Assembly: GCF_932276165.1 (NCBI RefSeq)
Contig: NC_064010.1
Location: 2,914,001 to 2,978,000, forward strand
Reading direction: 5' to 3'
Origin: Plutella xylostella
Taxonomy: Eukaryota > Arthropoda > Insecta > Lepidoptera > Plutellidae
Length of the DNA: 64,000 bases
Made by a program: the position numbers and the translations under genes. The notes beneath the pieces are model-generated. The model was not told where the DNA came from and did not search any database. It saw only the letters and a program-made list of their open reading frames with translations. Positions 1 through 9,988 of this stretch are shown here, in pieces. Position 1 is the stretch's first letter; every line of letters begins with the position of its first letter.

Positions 1-360
1 ATAAAACACCACGCCAGTGGATTAAAATTATATTATTTTAATAAGTTTTATTCCCATTAAACCCAGTTATTACCTAAATGAAATCCCAGTTCCTTGAATA
101 TATTTTTCACACAGTAAATAAAAGTTTTCGTTTTTTAAATCATTTAAAAAAAACATTCTTTTAATCCCCAAAAAAAAAAATATTAAAATATAAAACAAAT
201 AAATAAATATTTAAACGTGCACAGCAAGATCCAGAAAATCGGAGATATTCCACCTCGTTCTTACGTTTGTTAACCGTTCAGTCTTATGACGTTTTGTAAT
301 AACTTTTAAAATATTTTTTCGTTAAAATATTTTTTTTTACAAATAACAACTTTTTTTAGT
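1..360 (-). other. 3' untranslated region of the synaptotagmin-7 gene, with a possible poly(A) signal
   Basis: This stretch lies directly downstream, on the minus strand, of the synaptotagmin-7 stop codon at 361-363. It is very AT-rich and has no open frame. A minus-strand AATAAA is present at 52-47 (TTTATT on the plus strand) and could serve as a polyadenylation signal, which would give a 3' UTR of at least 300 bases. The true cleavage site may lie beyond the window edge. Confidence 0.4.
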
Positions 361-461
361 TTACTCAGGCTTCAGGCGATGCCATTGCACGATGGTCTGC
401 CTCGGTTTTGTGATCATGTCTTGCCAGTGCTTGGTCTCTGAAGCACCGGAACCATTTTTGC
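361..461 (-). CDS. Syt7: synaptotagmin-7, last coding exon (end of C2B, stop)
   Basis: The exon begins after a TTTCCAG acceptor (AG at 463-462) and ends with TAA at 363-361. It completes a split Gly codon from the previous exon and encodes a C2B tail starting KNGSGASETKHWQDM and ending QWHRLKPE. The conserved WHxL motif near the C-terminus is typical of synaptotagmin C2B domains, where it is needed for docking. Length is 101 bases, 2 plus 33 codons including the stop. Confidence 0.93.
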
Positions 462-966
462 CTGGAAATGAAAAATAGCTAAGTTAAATAACAGGTTAAA
501 TTCAGGAAAATCACAGTTAACTAAAAATTACAACACAATTTTTTCTAAATCTATTACGTATAATATTTTGATACTGAGAGTGCGTAACTCATCATTAAAA
601 TGTTACAACATTTAATTATATTGACGTCTTCTAAGGGATGAAGGGTAAAACCAAGTATCGCCGTCAATTGAAAAAAAAACATAACTTCCGTTTGAAAGCG
701 TTTTTTCCAAATCTATCACGTTTCACGCCCTCTTCGTGCTTATTCAAATTTTTAGAACCATCCTCCCAATACCCAGTACTTACATATAATATTTAATTTT
801 ATGAAATGCTAAAAACTATTGTATCTGAAAAAAACTTTTCTAACTTTCATAATCTTTAGCTTAAACAAATATTTTTTCAATTTTCATTTTTCAAAACACA
901 GCACCGGCAACTATTTCTCGGACTTTTTTAAAAATTTACTGTCAGGAAAAATTCAAATATTCTTAC

Positions 967-1179
967 CGGCCAGCAATATCCGTCCAATCAGCTCGTTGCG
1001 TCCAATATTGTCGAAGTCCATGACCTGCACATCCAGCGAACACTCTCGAATCTTCTCCCACGGAACGTTGAAGGAGAAAGAGTCGTTAAAAACCGGGTTC
1101 AAAGTGCATTTAAAGATGGCCGTCTTGCGCTTCTCGATGCGTTTGTCGCCGAACTGCAGCCACACCTTCACGTACGGGT
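967..1179 (-). CDS. Syt7: synaptotagmin-7, C2B core exon
   Basis: The exon runs from a CCCCAG acceptor (AG at 1181-1180) to a GTAAGA donor at 966. It encodes PYVKVWLQFGDKRIEKRK, then NPVFNDSFSF and MDFDNIGRNELIGRILLAG. The basic KRIEKRK strand is the C2B polybasic region, which contacts phosphoinositides and SNAREs. MDFDNIGRNE is Ca2+-binding loop 3. The fifth ligand position is Glu here, where many vertebrate proteins have Asp. The first loop-1 Asp is made by the codon split across the intron. Length is 213 bases and the phases agree with both neighbours. Confidence 0.95.
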
Positions 1180-1318
1180 CTGGGGAGGTGAAAGAGTGGG
1201 TTTTATTAATATTGAAGGGGAAATTTAGGGAAAGAGTGAGGAAGAAGATATTTCACTCGATGACACGGTCATAGAAATACATTTACGGTCATCAAAATTT
1301 ACCTAGAGTATAATTTTA

Positions 1319-1378
1319 CAGTCTGGGGAAACTTGACTCATCTTAAAGTTACAATGCTACCGGGGTCAGGTTCCTTTA
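1319..1378. repeat. fragment of a short hairpin MITE family
   Basis: The sequence around the ACAGTCTGGGGAAACTTGAC start and the GGGGTCAGGTTCC end resembles the hairpin units seen at 52052, 59455 and 59745. It is diverged, and its borders are not clear. Confidence 0.4.
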
Positions 1379-1899
1379 CCCCTTTATACAATATACCTAC
1401 TAACTAACTATTGTGTATTTGTTCTATAAACAGTTTGCTACCGACTGAGTTAGCAGTTCGTTCACATTTCAGAGTTAGTTTTGCGTTTACTCTACGCTAT
1501 TTTCAGCGTTACGCGCTCCGCAGTGACAAAGTTTGACTACTGGGAACGCAGCATAATGTGTGTTCTGACTCTCATAGCAGCAACTTGTTGCCAAAAAGTT
1601 TATTGCAGGCGGTTGGTACACAATGTACATTTTACAGACGGCAAAAGAAACAAGTATCCGACCTCTACGTAAATAACCGACATAATTATTATTATTACGA
1701 TGTACTTGAGTGATAGAAGGAAAGAATTATATGTACTTAGTTAGTTAAAAGAGAGCTGGAGTGATCTAGGAACTTATCGATTAAATATTCTTCAATTAAT
1801 CTTTGACATGTGCCTTTTAGGATCAATCTATTTGCCGTTTTCACTAATCTCTTGTTGCCTGTACCCAACTCAACTCCTAACCGTACCAATAAGCAGTAA

Positions 1900-2305
1900 G
1901 GGGCCGTCCATTAATCACGTGAGGCTCAAAAGGGGGGGGAGGGGGTACGGAAAACCTCACGAAACATCACGTGGGGGGTGGGGGGGTCTCGTTAGATATC
2001 ACGTGTATTAATTTTTTGCCAAAAAGCGCTAGGTATTTCTAAACCGAAATTTTGAACGGCGCAAAAATTTGAACGATTTGTAGTATTACCTTGATTGACT
2101 CGCCCGCCGTTGCGTTTCAATTCAAAACGCAATTTTCGTTATATTTTTCTAGTCAAAAATAGGCTTTACATAGAGACTCCCAAAAAATACACGTGATCCA
2201 AGGGGGGGGAGGGGGGGTTGGTCCTAAACCTCACCAAATATCACCAGGGGGGAGGGGGGGTCAAAAAATGAGAAAAACGACCTCACGTGATTAATGGACG
2301 GCCCC
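1900..2305. mobile_element. PIF/Harbinger-like MITE with G-rich interior
   Basis: Perfect 25-bp terminal inverted repeats begin GGGGCCGTCCATTAATCACG (1900-1924 and 2281-2305). The element is flanked by a TAA direct repeat (1897-1899, 2306-2308), the target-site pattern of PIF/Harbinger elements. The 406-bp body has no coding potential. It carries several runs of 6-8 G on the plus strand near both ends, alternating with ATCACGTG-like motifs. It sits in the intron between the two C2B exons. Confidence 0.85.
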
Positions 2306-2316
2306 TAAGTACCTAA

Positions 2317-2468
2317 GCTCCAATTTCGTCATAGTCGGTTAGATCGTAACCAGGGATTGGTTCATCAATTATACGTCATCTCCATATTAAATTCTTGAGA
2401 GATGTGTCAAAAGTCAACCATTAATCCTTGGTTATGCTCTATCTAACCCACTATGGCGAAGCTGGCAC
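2317..2468. mobile_element. short Harbinger-type MITE (family with copies at 24645 and 52727)
   Basis: Imperfect inverted repeats (GCTCCAATTTCGTCATAGTC at the left, mirrored by the GGCGAAGCTGGCAC end) are flanked by TAA at 2314-2316 and 2469-2471. The same 150-bp unit with a TAA duplication recurs at 52727-52874, and partially at 24645-24775. It has no coding capacity. It lies only 8 bases beyond the previous MITE's TAA. Confidence 0.75.
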
Positions 2469-3465
2469 TAAGTAAATTACTTTTCAGCTCCCGAACTGTT
2501 TAAAAACAAACACCTCGGCAACTTGTCGGCAAAGTGTCAGATTTGGCCGACAACTGACGGCGGGGGTTCGTGTTTCATAATTAATTTCCACGCCAAAAGT
2601 GGCCGAAACTCACAAGTGGCCGACGCAAGATCAATAACGAGATATTAATCTAATTAAGAGCGTGCTTGGGTTTTGATGATTTCAGCGCGACTTATTTGGT
2701 GACGAGGGTCTTATACCTACTTGACTTATACATAAACATTTATTTTTTACTTTATTACCACAAAAAAAAAATAGATTAGCTACCGTACCACCACCGAAAA
2801 TCAATAACTCTACCTACCGATGACTGGTAGCTTTGATACGATTTCAACAGGTTGTAACTTAAAGGGTGGTCTTTTGTGTGCCCTACTAATACTGGCCTGC
2901 TTAGCCCGGCCCAGATTACCAACCAACATAGGACATACAGCTACGTTTATTATTATCATTTTTGTTCGCAAATCTGACTATTATTATTGACAAATCTTAC
3001 CAATTTGTACAATAACATAACCTTTTACGGGGAACCATTACTGCAAACACAAAAGGTAGACGAATAAAATACCTGATGAATTTCCCTTAGCAAGCTCCGG
3101 CATCAACCAAATCACAGTAAGTAGGTATTTGCAATGAAAATAATGGCCTCCTTTAAGGAAACAACAGCATGAATTTATGTGAAACATTACACTAATGATG
3201 CCTCATTAATTATAACGTTCAGAACTTTAGAGTATCTGTACGGAACCGTACAGTCAGCGAAAAAGATATATGTATCCACCCCCAACACAAAAACTTAACT
3301 TTAGGGCTCCTCTGGTGAATTAAAGATGACATGAAAAATACTTTAATGTATCGATAAACTAAAATGAAAGCATGTATAACTTTCACTTATCACTCTTAGA
3401 AATAATGTTTTAGAGTAGCTATCGTATTTTATTACTATCTTTAATTTAAAAAGAAACAGCAAGTA

Positions 3466-3606
3466 AAGTCTGTTTTTTAATCACCGATGTACAAAATTGA
3501 TCCCGCGATTAAGTGCCGTATCGTTATATTGGCGGGACAATCGACTGTTGATGAACCGTTCAGAATCTGACAATTTAGTAGGTATCTGAGATTAAAAAAC
3601 AGACTT
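3466..3606. mobile_element. TA-flanked short inverted-repeat MITE
   Basis: The left end AAGTCTGTTTTTTAATC is matched by its exact reverse complement at the right end, and both ends abut TA. That is consistent with a mariner/Tc1-type target duplication. The 141-bp body is non-coding. Confidence 0.6.
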
Positions 3607-4072
3607 TAGGTACCTATCTAACAAAGGCACCAGTTAGTAAAAATCCAAGATCCAAGACTGCCTAATAATACTAATAAATCAGGGAGGTATATCAGACGCC
3701 CCAAAAAGTCCAATTAGTTAATCCTCTTTAGAAATTGTAGCATCTGAAATATGACGAAGAATTTATTACTGATATGGCAATATCGCTTTTTAGCAATTAT
3801 TTTTCAGATTCAAAAAGATAATTGCTTTGTCTGTTGCTTATATTATTTTATACTAACACTGAATAAGACTGTATGTATAAAACAGTGCTTAGGTAAGTTA
3901 ATTTATTGTGTGTGACAGTCTGCTCTGTAGGAATTCAAGGACTTTGTACAAAGTCCTTCAATTGACCAGATTATCCAAAAAAACAAATGAACTTGACTTG
4001 AATTCTTCGGGAACATCACTGATAGAATTCCAACCTGTAAGGGTATTTAGCAATCAAATACTTTTTTCACTG

Positions 4073-4465
4073 CCTGCCTCTGTGGTCTAGTGGTAGAAGC
4101 TTCGCTTCATGACCCAGAGGTCCCGGGTTCGATTCCCGGGTGGGACCATCAATTTGTGTTTCTAAATAAAATTGTGGTTCTAAGTTTGGTTAGGACATAG
4201 AAGGCTGATCACCTGATGTCCGAAACAGTGAAACGATCCATGCTGTCGGATGGGCATGTAAAGCAGTCGGTCCTGCGCCTAGCTCTCTCCAGTCGTGTCG
4301 GTCAATCCGTCCCATTGGGCTATGAGAGTGATGGAACAGAGAGTGCTCCTGTGTACTGCGCACACACTTGGGCACTATAATCCACTCCTGCGTAGATGGC
4401 TGATCTCAATTGAGATTGGCCGCCGTGGTCGAAATTCGGCTAGGAGGACATTATTATTATTACTT
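4073..4465 (+). mobile_element. tRNA-derived SINE with (ATT)n tail
   Basis: The head carries pol III promoter boxes: an A box near TGGTCTAGTGGTAG and a B box GGTTCGATTCC. The acceptor stem does not pair, so this is not a functional tRNA. A lepidopteran SINE body of about 300 bp follows, ending in an ATT repeat. There is no protein. Copies would be mobilised by LINE machinery in trans. Confidence 0.8.
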
Positions 4466-4660
4466 TTTTCACAGCCAGAAAGCTTCCATTTCGGTTTATG
4501 GCTTTTCATCCTCATTTCCTGATATCATTATCCCGTTGAATATCTCCTCTTCACGTAAAAAATAGAGTTTGTGAGGTTTGTAAAGTTTTAAATTATTTAC
4601 AGTTTTCGATTTCGAGATCCATATCATGTGGCCCAATGCCTCTTCAGCTTGCAGATTGAC

Positions 4661-4920
4661 GGCCGACTGGTGTAGTGGTTAGTGACCCTGACTGCTACGC
4701 CGAAGGTCCCGGGTTCGATTCCCGGCTGGGGCAGATATTTGTTTAAACACAGATATTTTGTACTCGGGTCTTGGGTGTTGATATTTATATTTAGTATGTA
4801 TCTATCTATGTATTTGTGTACATATATCAGCTGTCCGACACCCATAACACAGGCTTTGCCTAGCTTGGGGTCGGACGTTCGTGTGTGAGATGTCCCGACA
4901 TATTTATTATTTATTTATTG
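4661..4920 (+). mobile_element. tRNA-derived SINE, second family
   Basis: A tRNA-like head (A box TGGTGTAGTGGTTAG, B box GGTTCGATTCC) is followed by GGCAGATATTTGTTTAAAC and a body ending CTTGGGGTCGGACGTTCGTGTG, with an AT-rich ATTT tail. The head is nearly the same as in the minus-strand SINEs at 6178 and 16214. The distal body matches the fragment at 19741. Confidence 0.78.
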
Positions 4921-5549
4921 AAAGAGCTTTGTCGGCTAACTTTACTGTAGCGTAATATAAATTTGTAGGTAAGTTACTAACGAAAAATTGCTTCCGTTAC
5001 GGCTAAATGGTAAACTTTCTTTCAAGTAAAATATTTCACTTTAACTTTAAACTCATAATCGTGAACAAAAGTGAACAAATTTCAGCCTTTTCAGAAGTTT
5101 TCCAATATCTGCTTCTTTATGGATTATTTTATGGTAGGTACAGTCAGATAGAATATTTTCCCTGCTACCTATCTGCGCTATTTTCATTATACATATTTAA
5201 CGACATTACTTAAATAAAAAAATTTTGTTAAGTTACCTATCGCAAAATGCGGCTCAAATTAAGGGTTAACTCATAACCCGATTAAAAAGGTTATAAATTA
5301 CTGAAACAATGTATAAACAAGTCCGCTGTTGTTTGTTACCTGTAGCATTATTTAATTAAATAGGGTTCTGCTTGTCTGCGTGATGAAAGTTACAGGGAGT
5401 TCGCAAATAATTGTAAACATTCCCGGAATGCGACCTTTAAAGGTCAAGGTCACTCCGTTGCTCTGTTTCCGAACGTATCTTTTGCGGTGCTTAGTGCTCC
5501 CGATATCCGCTAGATGTCACACTAGTCGTTTTACTACACTTATCTGCTA

Positions 5550-5645
5550 GCCTAGCATGGCTCTCATGGCCGCGCGATGTGAGTAAGTGCGATGCAAAAC
5601 TTTTGTCACGTCTTGATGTGCGCGTCTTGCTCCCCGTGCTAGCCC
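5550..5645. repeat. degraded copy of the short MITE seen at 28553 and 59114
   Basis: GCGCGATGTGAGTAAGTGCGATGCAAAACTTTTGTCACGTCTT and the end CCCCGTGCTAGCCCTTCTG match one half of the inverted-repeat units at 28553-28682 and 59114-59245. The other arm is eroded. Confidence 0.6.
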
Positions 5646-6177
5646 TTCTGATTTTAAAACAATATCGCGGAGTCGTCGCGTCACGTGTGTGTTTATAATG
5701 AACACAAGCGAGCAGGCTTACAGCGAGGTTAAACTTTACGGCAGACCACTGGCTGATAATACTTGAATAATAGCAGGTAAATAATAAATAACGTATTCTC
5801 TCAAACTGGAACAATATGAGAGCCCATATGTCCAAAAAAAAATATTTTTTTTATAAACACTGGTCAAACGTGACTTTGACTGTAAACATACTAAATTGCC
5901 CGCTGTGACTAAATAACCGAAGATTAGGATTAGGCGAACTCGTAGAGCCGATATTTGTACTTGATTATTAGATGTGCCCAAGAAATGAAAATATGGCCTT
6001 CATAACATAACATTGGTGAAAAGTAGAATTTGAAATATAGATTACAATTCTACTTTACAGCAGATCTTTTAAATAAATTTTGTATTTATTGATACTGATT
6101 TATACTTGAAAATACAGTATTTTTGTCATGGTTCCTGAATGTTTTTATTTATATTAGTTTAAAAAAAAAAAAAAAAA

Positions 6178-6426
6178 CACGCACTCACGCCTTGTACTAA
6201 TGTACTCCCTTGCGGGGTAGGCAGAGGTGCATTGCTGCACCCACTTTTCGCCAGAGTGTTATGTTAGTCCCAATGTAATAGGGGGCGGGCCTATTGCCAT
6301 TTTACGGGCACATCCAGGACCCGAGAACAAATATCTGTGTTTAAACAAATATCTGCCCCAGCCGGGAATCGAACCCGGGACCATCGGCTCAGTAGTCAGG
6401 GTCACTAACCACTACGCCATTCGGTT
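6178..6426 (-). mobile_element. tRNA-derived SINE, minus strand
   Basis: Read on the minus strand, it starts with a tRNA-like head (GGCGTAGTGGTTAGTGACCC, B box GGTTCGATTCC). The body GCAGCAATGCACCTCTGCCT follows, then a terminal T run. A nearly identical copy lies at 16214-16474. Poly(A)/poly(T) tracts bound it at 6162-6178 and 6425-6442. Confidence 0.8.
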
Positions 6427-7403
6427 TTTTTTTTTTTTTTTTATATTTGTTAATCTCAGTTTTTTTTATTTATTTGATTCTCTATTTATTATTACACAAG
6501 TAAGCATCCTATAGGTATTATGTAATCAAATCTCAAATATCTACAAAGTGCGTCAAACGAGACTTCCTTTGTGTAAGGAGGTATTTCATTACAAATTGTA
6601 AGGCTTCAATGAAATTCTTCCCCTTCAAGGTCAAGGTCACAATAATATCGGAACTCAATTGTAACCACTTCATTATGTATGGCGTGTTGTTTCTCGATCG
6701 GGTCGCTCAAAGTCGACTCCCGAGGGATTTCAGGAGAAATTTTGTAGATTGCCAATGCTTAATTCAAACAGACCTCAAGCTATACACAAAATTATATACT
6801 CGTGGAAATTAAATGTGACAAAGAATAGAACCCAAGACTGGTGCAGCGGCACATCAGCTCTGAATAGTATTATTATAGTTATTTATTTACTATCTTAACA
6901 CTGGAATAAGATTATAAATTATTCCTAATAATATTTTAATTTATTTTTGATTACTATAAGTACTGGTTAAAATTTTATCAGTCATAATGATAATCCCATG
7001 ACATTAGTGACATGATGATCGATGTGTGTCATAGGGTTCCTCTGATAAAAATCTACTCTGTGTAAGAATTTTGCTTGGCCATCACGCAATCCTTGTATCA
7101 AAGGGTCAAGGTCACACTCTAATGTAAGTAAGTATTGTAACTGCACCTTTGTTTTCCTTATACACATCATAAATAATTATATTTCCTAATAATCCTATTC
7201 CAGGTGCATAAATATTGGTTGGGGGTTCAGAGGTGTACCTGAAATATGGTCATAGGCCCCTTGTTACATTGGGACTAACATAGGAGCTATAAGTAACTAG
7301 GTACTTATAAGTTATTTATATACTTATTACAGGCAGTGTGTGTAGATTATGTTAAAACACATCAAAAATACTCACCAGAAATCTTATTGGCGTTGTTAGG
7401 TAG

Positions 7404-8008
7404 ACCACATAAAAACCTAACCTAACCATATATAAAAACCTCCGACATTCAACACCAAAACTTGCATAACTTTTGAACGGCTGAACTGATTTCCACGAAA
7501 CATGCCCAAAAACACTCAGGGTAACATCACCTATGATCCTTAAAAAACAAAACTAAGTTCGGTTCAGCCGTTTTGGAGCTACGCCACCACAAACCGATAC
7601 ACAAAAAAGCCACCAGATTTCCCGTTAATATCCTTGGCCTTCAGGTTCCTAGCTGGCCTTCAGGAGGGTCAGCGTGAGCACGGAGTTGCTGGGGTGGTAG
7701 CAGAGGGACGTCAGCAGCTCCCCGCTGTTGTCACCAGACCACTTAATCCAAAACTACGTAATTTATGTCCTTGGCCACATAAAAACCTAACCTAACCTAA
7801 CCAACGCTAAAAACCCCCGAAAAACAACACTAAAAGTCGCATAACTTTTGAACGGCTAAAGCGATTTACATGAAATATAGCTAAAAACACTCAAGATAAC
7901 ATGAACTACGACCCAATAAAACCAAAACGAAAATCGGTTCAGCCGTTACGGAGCTACGTTACCACAAACAGACACACAATTTTTCCACCGGCGTAAAAAA
8001 AGGCACTC
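7404..8008. repeat. pair of related intronic repeats flanking a duplicated exon piece
   Basis: Two diverged copies of a repeat containing CATAACTTTTGAACGGCT and CGGTTCAGCCGTT...GGAGCTACG lie at about 7404-7608 and 7775-8004. Each sits just to the plus-side left of a copy of the same synaptotagmin exon segment. A reverse-oriented relative of this dispersed repeat is at 63826-63960. The arrangement indicates a tandem duplication of roughly 380 bp. Confidence 0.7.
7610..7725 (-). pseudogene. partial duplicate of the synaptotagmin-7 C2B exon (non-functional)
   Basis: About 116 bases closely match the 3' two thirds of the exon at 8011-8179, on the same strand. The copy has a 4-base insertion (GCCAGCTAGGAACC, where the exon has GCCAGGAACC) that makes an in-frame TAG. 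The donor is GTGGCT rather than GTGAGT, and the first part of the exon is missing. It cannot contribute the same peptide. Confidence 0.88.
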
Positions 8009-8010
8009 AC

Positions 8011-8179
8011 CAGATTTCCCGTTAATATCCTTCGCCTTGAGGTTCCTGGCCTTCAGCAGGGTCAGCGTGAGCACGGAGTTGCTGGGGTGGTAGCAGAGGG
8101 ACGTCAGCAGCTCCCCGCACTTGTCCTTGGCCGGGGGTTTGAGGGCCTTCCAGAAGGAGGGCTTCTCGCTCAGGTCCAC
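8011..8179 (-). CDS. Syt7: synaptotagmin-7, exon joining C2A to C2B
   Basis: The exon lies between a TTTCCAG acceptor (AG at 8181-8180) and a GTGAGTG donor at 8010. It encodes VDLSEKPSFWKALKPPAKDK, then CGELLTSLCYHPSNSVLTL and LLKARNLKAKDINGKS. This covers the C2A end, the short interdomain linker and the first C2B strands, including Ca2+ loop 1 (KAKDINGKS plus a split Asp codon). Length is 169 bases, 56 codons plus 1 base, in phase with the next exon. A broken partial copy lies 290 bases downstream. Confidence 0.95.
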
Positions 8180-8227
8180 CTGGAAAGGACAGGGATGAGG
8201 GTTATTTATTTAATCCTTTATAGCACA

Positions 8228-8459
8228 ATTATAAAAAAAACAAACAAAAAACCCGACTGCACGCTAAAAAGATGAAAACAAGCCCCAATGTTAATGGAAA
8301 GTATCGCAGGCGGGGACCAGGAGAGGGTTCACCATTTAGCTGAATGTTACTTAGGTACTTTGTGTGGCGGTCAAGTTGGTCCCCGCCTGGAATACTTTCC
8401 ATTCGGGCTTGTTTTCATCTTTTTAGCGTGCAGTCGGGTTTTTTGTTTGTTTATAATTA
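8228..8459. mobile_element. foldback MITE
   Basis: Inverted arms of about 90 bp (8228-8320 and 8376-8459) contain AACCCGACTGCACGCTAAAA and TTTTAGCGTGCAGTCGGGTT. They enclose a loop of about 55 bp. There is no coding capacity. Arm identity is high apart from short gaps, so the transcript would fold into a long hairpin. Confidence 0.75.
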
Positions 8460-8495
8460 TATTTTTTTATTTGTAACTTTTTATTTTATGAAGTT

Positions 8496-8866
8496 TTATG
8501 TCAGCAGTCGGGTTTTATTTTATGAACATTTTTTATTTCAATAATTTGGTTTTGTGATTTAAATACCTACAATATGCATATTTTTGTAATGTGCTTCACA
8601 ATTCCTTTCATTTGATGGCATAGTTGGAATAATATTATTTTTTCGATCATCACTTTATGGCCTCTAGAGGGCGCTATATACATTTTAATGTAACGTGGCA
8701 TAGCCTATAACCATCGCGCAATCAATACGCTTCTAACGATACCTCATACATCAATATCTATCAAGCCGTTTAGCCGGCTACAGGAGGGAACAAAGAAACA
8801 GACATACATACATACAAACATACAATCGAAAAACATTACCCTCCTCCTTCGGCAGTCGGGTAATAA
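8496..8866. repeat. dispersed repeat bounded by GCAGTCGGG motifs
   Basis: The segment starts at GCAGTCGGGTTTTATTTTATG and ends at CTCCTTCGGCAGTCGGGTAA. It contains CATACATACATACAAACATA near its right end. The sequence is familiar as a lepidopteran repeat, but I cannot assign it to a class. Confidence 0.45.
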
Positions 8867-8945
8867 GTGTACAAAGGGTGGACCTAATGCTATAAGCATT
8901 TCCTACCAGTCAACCCACAGGAGGTGTAAGCAAATTTTATTAAAG

Positions 8946-9165
8946 TTAGGCCGTATCTGCACTATCCGCATTTTGTTTACAGTCAAACTGTTTCATGTTA
9001 GCCTCATGACAACCGTTATAGCAATGAATAAAATCACAAATATTTTAACCGATCTAATTGAAAACGAGCTCAGTGGTGCAACATGAAGTGAAGAGTTTAT
9101 TTATCGAGACGTTTCTTTTGCACCGGCAATCCATCTACTTCATATATTCTTAATCTACGCCTACA
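8946..9165. repeat. dispersed repeat with TTTATCGAGACGTTTCTTTTGCA
   Basis: TTTACAGTCAAACTGTTT, CATGACAACCG, CAATGAATAAA and CGAGACGTTTCTTTTGCAC recur in the same order at 17294-17470. Pieces are at 18996-19100 and 48118-48165. Class unknown, non-coding. Confidence 0.5.
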
Positions 9166-9169
9166 CCAC

Positions 9170-9839
9170 CACTACCTATAAGAGTATATATTTAGTAGTG
9201 TAGGTAGTATAACGCTTAAGTGATATTCTCTGAACACGGCCTGGCATCCATATTTAATTACTTTCACCGTACATTTGATCCACGGATAAAATAAACATTC
9301 CGCCAAAAACCCCGCCAAAAACCCCAACATGAGATTGGCGCATCAAAATTTCAGCCCACCTCAGTGACCATTCAGGGCTCTCGTTTAATCCACTTGAAAA
9401 TGAAACTGTATCCCCTGGTAATAGCGTCCGATTTCCACTGATGCCGTATATAAGCACCAATACAAACACTTGAATAGATCGGGGTGTAATGTAATCACAG
9501 TGTTTGTGTGTCGTTAGGTGACAGCCGCACCCAGACTCATACGAACGACGCACGGCGAGCCGAGGTTACCAAAAACGAACAAACGAAAATTCGATGTTGA
9601 AGAACTGCGGAGTTAAGTTCTCTTACGAATTAACCCATTTCTACTACTTCAATGCAAAATAAATATTATCTTTCCATTGGCCGCTGAGCAACTTTGCGCT
9701 GCGTTGTTTTCCATAAAATTTTCAGGGTGACGTCATCAATACCACATTTGTATAATTATGGAATTAATACAAGGCAGCGCGGCGAAGCACCACAGGAATG
9801 GAGCCTCGCTCTAAAGGTAAGAGTCCACCTAATTTGGAA
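9170..9839. other. no recognisable gene upstream of the copia element
   Basis: This is AT-rich intron sequence between the dispersed repeat and the copia 5' LTR. Short open frames here have no protein-like character. I see no firm repeat ends. Confidence 0.4.
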
Positions 9840-9984
9840 TGTCACTTCCTTGTCTACTGGTAACAAACAACATGGCTGTACATATTATTTTCTCCAAATT
9901 ACAATAAAAGTTAATTATACCCAATATGTGAGTATTCTTCTAATTCTATATAAATATCCACTGCGCAACGATATATAAATAACA
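9840..9984 (+). repeat. copia 5' LTR, apparently short by 17 bases
   Basis: It starts TGTCACTTCC and ends ATAAATAACA. It matches the 3' LTR base for base over 145 bases. The 3' LTR has 17 more bases at its start (TGTCAGGAATTTGTCTA), directly after the purine tract, and these are absent or scrambled here. Confidence 0.85.
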
Positions 9985-9988
9985 GGTT

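Larger units (their letters stand above)
5441..7114. promoter_or_regulatory. three nuclear-receptor-like AGGTCAAGGTCA sites
   Basis: AGGTCAAGGTCA occurs at 5441-5452 and at 6628-6639, and GGGTCAAGGTCA at 7103-7114, all on the plus strand. TCAAGGTCA is the binding consensus of monomeric receptors such as FTZ-F1 and ERR. The double form is a gapless direct repeat. All three sites are in the intron between the C2B exons. Their function is inferred only, and they could be remnants of a repeat. Confidence 0.3.

Noticed and set aside
4076..4147. Possible tRNA gene
   Set aside because: A and B boxes are good but the acceptor and anticodon stems do not pair, and a SINE body follows. It is a tRNA-derived SINE head. 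The same applies to 4661, 6426, 16474 and 62355.
7946..8275. Plus-strand and extended minus-strand ORFs over the C2B exon
   Set aside because: Shadow frames of the real exon 8011-8179; the minus-strand frame past 8010 is intron.
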